Shown: positions 59,763 through 64,000 of the stretch, piece by piece | Layout: each line of letters starts with the position of its first letter | Position numbering within the stretch: the first letter of the stretch is position 1 | From: Symsagittifera roscoffensis | Taxonomy: Eukaryota > Xenacoelomorpha > Acoela > Convolutidae | DNA length: 64,000 nucleotides | Reading direction: 5' to 3' | Assembly: GCF_963678635.1 (NCBI RefSeq) | Contig: NC_087065.1 | Location: 71,679,345-71,743,344, forward strand | The notes under the pieces: generated by a model | Told to the model about the DNA's origin: nothing | The model's database searches: none | What the model saw: the letters and a program-made list of their open reading frames with translations, nothing else | Translations under genes and position numbers: made by a program

Positions 59763-60086
59763 CGTCTGTGTATTCGCGGTGACTCTGGTGACTCAGGTGA
59801 TGTTTTGATTGCTTGTAAAACTGGGAGTTGGTTGAGCCATTGCTTTACTGCATCGCCAACCTAAGTTGTTGTTTTTTTAATCCGACTGGAAGGCAGTTCT
59901 GAAGCTTTTTTTGATCTTTTGGTCGGTGAATTACAAGGAGACACGTCTGATCCAGACAGTGACCTTAGGTTACGCATCAGTATTTAGACAACCGCGTCTC
60001 TAAACAGTCGGTCATCCAAAGCAAAGAAACAAAAGCCTACAAAACGAAAACCTGATATTTTCAAAAAGCTTCCCTATTAAATATAG

Positions 60087-60653
60087 AAATTCCCAAAGCA
60101 GCACATCGATTTTAACAGACTCGAAGTGCTGGTGACATTTGATAACTCATATGAACAGGATACACTTCCCATCACTTCCGATGATGCTACAGTGGTTGAC
60201 TTTTTGTTGAATACCGATCACAACATTTATCTAGATTTGCAGATTATGTAATTGAAAATTGGAGCTACAATAAATAATGTCGGTAATAATCTGGCAGCTC
60301 AAACAACTACGAGAAATATTACAGATACTTCAAAAGTTGCATTCTGTAATAATTCTTTACACTCAATGTTTTCCAATTACGATTTTATATTGAACAATGA
60401 AGTTGTCCACACTTCTAACAACTTATACGCTCAGAAAAAATTTCTTGAAACGGAGCTGTCTCATACCGAGGGCTGTGTGAAAACTAAACTTGCTAATCAA
60501 AATTTTTCCTATGAAGTAGATCCTTCGTCGATTGATAATGACAAAAGCAACAATGATAGACGACTACCATGGACCGAAGGATCTCAAAGCCGTCTCTTTT
60601 ACGGAAAGCTAGTTGTTAATTTTTTTCAGTACAGATCAGTTATTGATCCCTAA
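60087..60653 (+). pseudogene. Polinton/Maverick-type major capsid protein, N-terminal fragment
   Basis: Open from 60087 with one TAA at 60249, ending at TAA 60651. Blocks in order are SYEQDTLPITSDDATVVDF, IYLDLQIM, NNSLHSMFSNYDFILNNEVV, HTSNNLYAQKKFLETELSH and EGSQSRLFYGKLVVNFF. The N-x-L-H-S-M-F-S-x-x-x-x-x-L-N and S-N-N-L-Y-x-x-x-x-x-x-E arrangement plus a Y-G-K-L-x-x-x-F-F block is what I know from the double-jelly-roll capsid proteins of Mavericks/adintoviruses and from host-annotated relatives of C. elegans F54H12.2. Only about 190 residues remain, so the second jelly roll is missing. No DNA polymerase B, integrase, protease or packaging ATPase is seen nearby. It is a dead fossil inside a C1GALT intron. 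Confidence 0.6.
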
Positions 60654-62496
60654 TAGTAACCTCTGAACTGAATACGACTCACTCGTTCGAAACCAGAAAT
60701 TTTTCTGACAAGCCAAGTTGCTAATCCAAATACTTCGGTTCAAATAAGACATCCGTCAGTTTTTGCGAAACTTTATACGATGTCTGAATACGTAAATTAG
60801 AAAGTACGTTATGTCTTTCATTTGAAAAAGGTCGAATTATGAGTTGATAGAATCAAACAAGGTCGAGTCATGGGTCCAACAGGGTCGAATAATTTGCCGC
60901 ACTCTTATTAGCGACAATTTATGCCATTTCAAAATCATTGCAATTGTTTTTGAGACTTACTATGTGAGTGTAATTACGTGTCTCTTTTGTATCACCTCCC
61001 ATGAGATGATTTGAAAAAAAATTGACTTACTTCATTTCTCTTGTTTTTTTTCAAATTTATCCGCAACTACTTTAACCGCTTTACAGAGCGTTAAACTCAT
61101 GGCTGTGCCCTGATACAAACAGCCCTGAAGAAGACTTTCGAAGAAAAAGACCAATCGTTTGAGCTCGGGTAGTTTTTCCTTAAACAGATAAAAGTGGCCT
61201 TTTAACTTGCCATTTTCTCCAAAGTACTTGATAACAAATTAAGCTCAATTTTTTAAATCTAAAGTTTTGAGATAACAATTATAGATCTAAATGTTAGTCA
61301 CGCGTGGAACAAATTTGAGATAGTTAAATAAATTTTGAAGTTTTTGTCAAGAGAAATGGGATAGTCGAAAAGTACCGAAAAACAAGTTACCAACAAACCA
61401 ATTTTTTGGTCGCGAAAGTCAAAACAAGTCTATGCGGGGTAAAACAAACAAAAATTTTTTATAATATTGACCGAGAGTCGAGAAAATTGAAAATATCAAT
61501 TTTGGTCGAGAAAGTGGAGATATATCAGAGCTGGGTCGAACAAAGTCGAAACATACCAAAATTTGGTTGAGAAAGTCAAAACACACCAAAACCTGGCCGA
61601 AAAAATCAAAACAATCCAAAATATTGTCGAGACGGTCGAAGCATACCAATTTGGTCAAAAAATTCTAAAGTAAATTGAGCACCTCAACCCGGTTCATCGA
61701 AAATTTTAAGCGTTTGTAAGTGATTTGAGCTTTTTTTTACCCCTGGTTTAGTTCAAAAATGAGTGTTTTGTATGGTAAGTTAGCTTACCTTAAAACGAAG
61801 CATTCTACCTTGTAACGAAGCTTACAGTAGGAAGAATGCATGGTCAAGTTTAGTTTTAGGCTGAAGAATGCAGTCGAGGAAAATGCTTTGTCGAAGTTTT
61901 TGGCTCTTTCACCTTGCACCAATGGAAAAAATGGACTTTGCACGTAAACTATTGATTTTAATGTTTTGTATGAAGGCCAAACTTTACGATGCCAAGCTCA
62001 CTTTCATAACTAAGCGCATATTTGTGCTTTCACGCATCTGGATTCCAGACTCATCATTTGTGTTGTTCACAGACGTTTTTCAGAAATTTCTACAACTAAA
62101 TGATACCTACACAAAAAGCCGACAAATTTTTTTTGCCTTTGGATTCCGAAGATAAATTTAATTTGGCTGTTTTAAGTGAATTTCTTTAAATGTTGCTGGA
62201 TTGCATAATTTGTCAGTTGAAAATTGCTCAAAAAAGGTGGCGTTTTATAGTCATCTTTAATTTATTAGTTTTATTTTTCACCTATAATTGACTCGTCATT
62301 TGAAAGTACATGTAATAAGGTTCGAATCTTCTTTAAAGCCATAAGTTAAAACTCTAAAAATTTCAATTAATCATGAAACATAGTTCGTTTTTCAGTTGTC
62401 TATAATGGCATGGAAAAATACTACAAAGACATACTTAAGATCTTGTTAGCTACATCCAACCCCCCCCCCCCTCCTCCCCCATGGTACCGATTTGTT
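60654..62496 (+). other. Middle of the large C1GALT intron
   Basis: No gene found. The word AGGTCGA recurs at 60828-60893 and becomes a degenerate minisatellite at 61365-61670. A hairpin GGTAAGTTAGCTTACC lies near 61774. The open frame at 61868-62155 overlaps a worn MITE relative (GAAGGCCAAACTTTACGATG and TCTGGATTCCAGA) and is not treated as a gene. A C run is at 62460-62471. Confidence 0.5.
61365..61670. repeat. Degenerate minisatellite, about 33-36-bp unit
   Basis: Repeats of the form GTCGAAACATACCAAAATTTG, each ending in GGTCGAGAAA or similar, occur about eight times with many changes. The antisense translation shows a matching repeated CFDF peptide. Confidence 0.75.
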
Positions 62497-62688
62497 ACCC
62501 TTATAAAAGACTAATTCAACGAATTAGCATATGCAAACTTTGTACCTTGTAACGAAGTTTAATGTAGGAAAATAGTTAACAATTGCCAGGAATTGCCACC
62601 CTTATAAAAGACTAATTCAACGAATTAGCGTATGCAAACTTATTACCTTGTAACGAAGTTTACAATAGGAAGATAGTTAACAAGAATT
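62497..62688. repeat. Tandem duplication, 101-bp period, two copies
   Basis: ACCCTTATAAAAGACTAATT starts at 62497 and 62598, and each copy continues to CCTTGTAACGAAGTTTA. A related CCTTGTAACGAAGCTTACAG is at 61811. Confidence 0.85.
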
Positions 62689-62707
62689 CAAAGTTGTTTT
62701 GTTTCAG

Positions 62708-62857
62708 GGCGTGTCGAAGAAAGTAATCTCATTTCATTACATGGATCCAACCCAGATCAGAATAATGGATTTCCTCGTCTACGATTTGAGTTTTCTGCAA
62801 CAGAGTAAAAACAACAGTTTCGCCATCGATAGCTACTATATCAATAGGGATTCTTAA
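62708..62857 (+). CDS. C1GALT1: Core-1 beta-1,3-galactosyltransferase, last exon
   Basis: Preceded by TTTTGTTTCAG. It joins in phase zero with the exon ending at 58943 to read VSKKVISFHYMDPTQIRIMD then FLVYDLSFLQ, and ends at TAA 62855. SFHY-x-D/S-P/S followed by a hydrophobic Y-x-L/V stretch is the conserved C-terminal motif of C1GALT. The short polar tail (SYYINRDS) is not conserved. The intron before it is about 3.76 kb. No AATAAA was seen close downstream. Confidence 0.85.
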   Translation, partial: GVSKKVISFHYMDPTQIRIMDFLVYDLSFLQQSKNNSFAIDSYYINRDS

Positions 62858-64000
62858 ACCGAATTGAAATGAATTAACTCATGAAGCATCAGAAATTGCA
62901 ATAATTCATCTGGAATCTACATCATCAGATATGTGTAGAAACGGACAACGTTTTAGTAATTGAATCAGAAAAAAAAACGGCAATATATTTAATTTTTAAA
63001 GTAATGTCAAAATTTTTCAATCAATTTTGTTTTTAGTTTTGGCATACCAAGGCAGCTTCAATGTATATATCTGGAATGCGATTGTAACATTTAACTGTCA
63101 CTTGAATCGAGATAAGCAAACAATAATTTTTTCCTGTTTACATAGATTGAAACAAATAGTAGAAGATTATCAGGTCTTGCGATATAATTCTAATCCACTT
63201 AAACAAAGACAACTTTCAGTAATCAAAAGGATATATTGAAAAAACACACAAGAGATTCGTTCAAACATTGTAAACAGACAAAAAAAATTAATGCAAATTG
63301 GATTACATGAGACAATGTTTTATCCAAAATATCAACTAAACTGAAAAAGAAAAGAGGAAAAAATGTTCACCGTTAAAAAACGAAAAAAGGTTTAAAACTT
63401 TACTACAATCTTTAAGTTATTTTTAAACTATTTTTCTTGAATCATATTGATTAGAATTCCGTTTTTATTTTTATAGGTTTTCAAAAATTATATTATCGAA
63501 AAATATAATAACAGAGACAGTCTTAAGATACATTGGAGCTGTTTCTCAATTTTATCAACGAGGTTTTCGATAAAAATATTGATTCCTTTTACCAACACTC
63601 TTAATCTGTTTTTTAGATCTTTCAACAACTCTTTTGAATTAGGAAGTTCTGATTTGAGGACACTGATAATGTTTTCACCACTGAGTGATTTTTGTAATTC
63701 AGTTTTGGTTATTGCTGACGCAAGTCATCATTACATGCGTCATTTCGTAATAGTTCTGCTGAAAAGTTAATCAGTTGTTTCGATGAATCTCTTTCTTTGT
63801 TATTAATTTCTTCTCATATCTTGCCTTTTACAAACTGCCAATTTTTGTTAGATGAAAGTAATTTTTATAGAAAAAACGCTGGTAGTTCCCAAAGTATTTA
63901 AGAACAGCTTTGTTGAAAGTGCCTTATATCAGTTCTCAGTGTTCAAATACAGGCCTAATAAAAGTTTTGCAAGTCACTTGTAGTGATGATTCCTTTGTAA
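62858..64000. other. Region after C1GALT
   Basis: About 1.1 kb of AT-rich DNA. Open frames at 63027 and 63579 match nothing, and no repeat or RNA gene was recognised. Confidence 0.5.

Noticed and set aside
61868-62155. 95-codon frame in the C1GALT intron.
   Set aside because: Part of it is a worn MITE relative and the protein resembles nothing.

Overview
This window looks like AT-rich, gene-poor nuclear DNA from an invertebrate metazoan. The evidence is spliceosomal introns with GT...AG ends, a histone H2A.Z exon, a TRIM-like B-box protein, a core-1 beta-1,3-galactosyltransferase (C1GALT) gene with kilobase introns, and many animal-type transposable elements. The species cannot be named from sequence alone. 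An appendicularian or other tunicate is one possibility because envelope-bearing Ty3/gypsy elements are known there, but nothing here proves it.

Layout. 1-1662: a broken copy of an intronless B-box/coiled-coil gene whose intact sister lies at 15516-17156. 4660-6783: a tandem duplication in which the second unit carries the last exon of an H2A.Z gene and the first unit has lost it. 6784-15489: mostly non-coding AT-rich DNA holding a 1.2-kb element with terminal inverted repeats and a near-perfect 115-bp palindrome.

17649-37857: a very large (about 20 kb) decayed Ty3/gypsy LTR retrotransposon. It has a 410-bp LTR, a tRNA primer site, a two-hairpin leader, a long gag, protease, RT-RNase H, integrase with GPY/F module, a Pro/Ser/Thr-rich ORF, an envelope-like ORF, and a further ORF downstream of env. 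It contains an internal 1.33-kb tandem duplication. Its whole 3' part plus about 0.77 kb of flank was duplicated again in tandem (32505-38628 and 38651-44532), so a second env tail, second downstream ORF and third LTR lie at 38.7-43.8 kb. Protease, RNase H and integrase each show loss of a catalytic acidic residue, besides stops and frameshifts.

44411-55720: two AT-rich repeat arms in opposite orientation enclose about 10 kb that contains a 2.5-kb direct duplication, a 0.4-kb tandem repeat and a short TA-flanked MITE. 54860-62857: plus-strand C1GALT gene, with three confident exons and one tentative upstream exon. Its 3.8-kb second-last intron holds a fossil of a Polinton/Maverick-type major capsid protein, another copy of the MITE end and a degenerate minisatellite.

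The genes do not form a pathway. The window is mainly a record of duplication and mobile-element activity around a few host genes. Only the B-box gene at 15516 and the C1GALT exons look functional.
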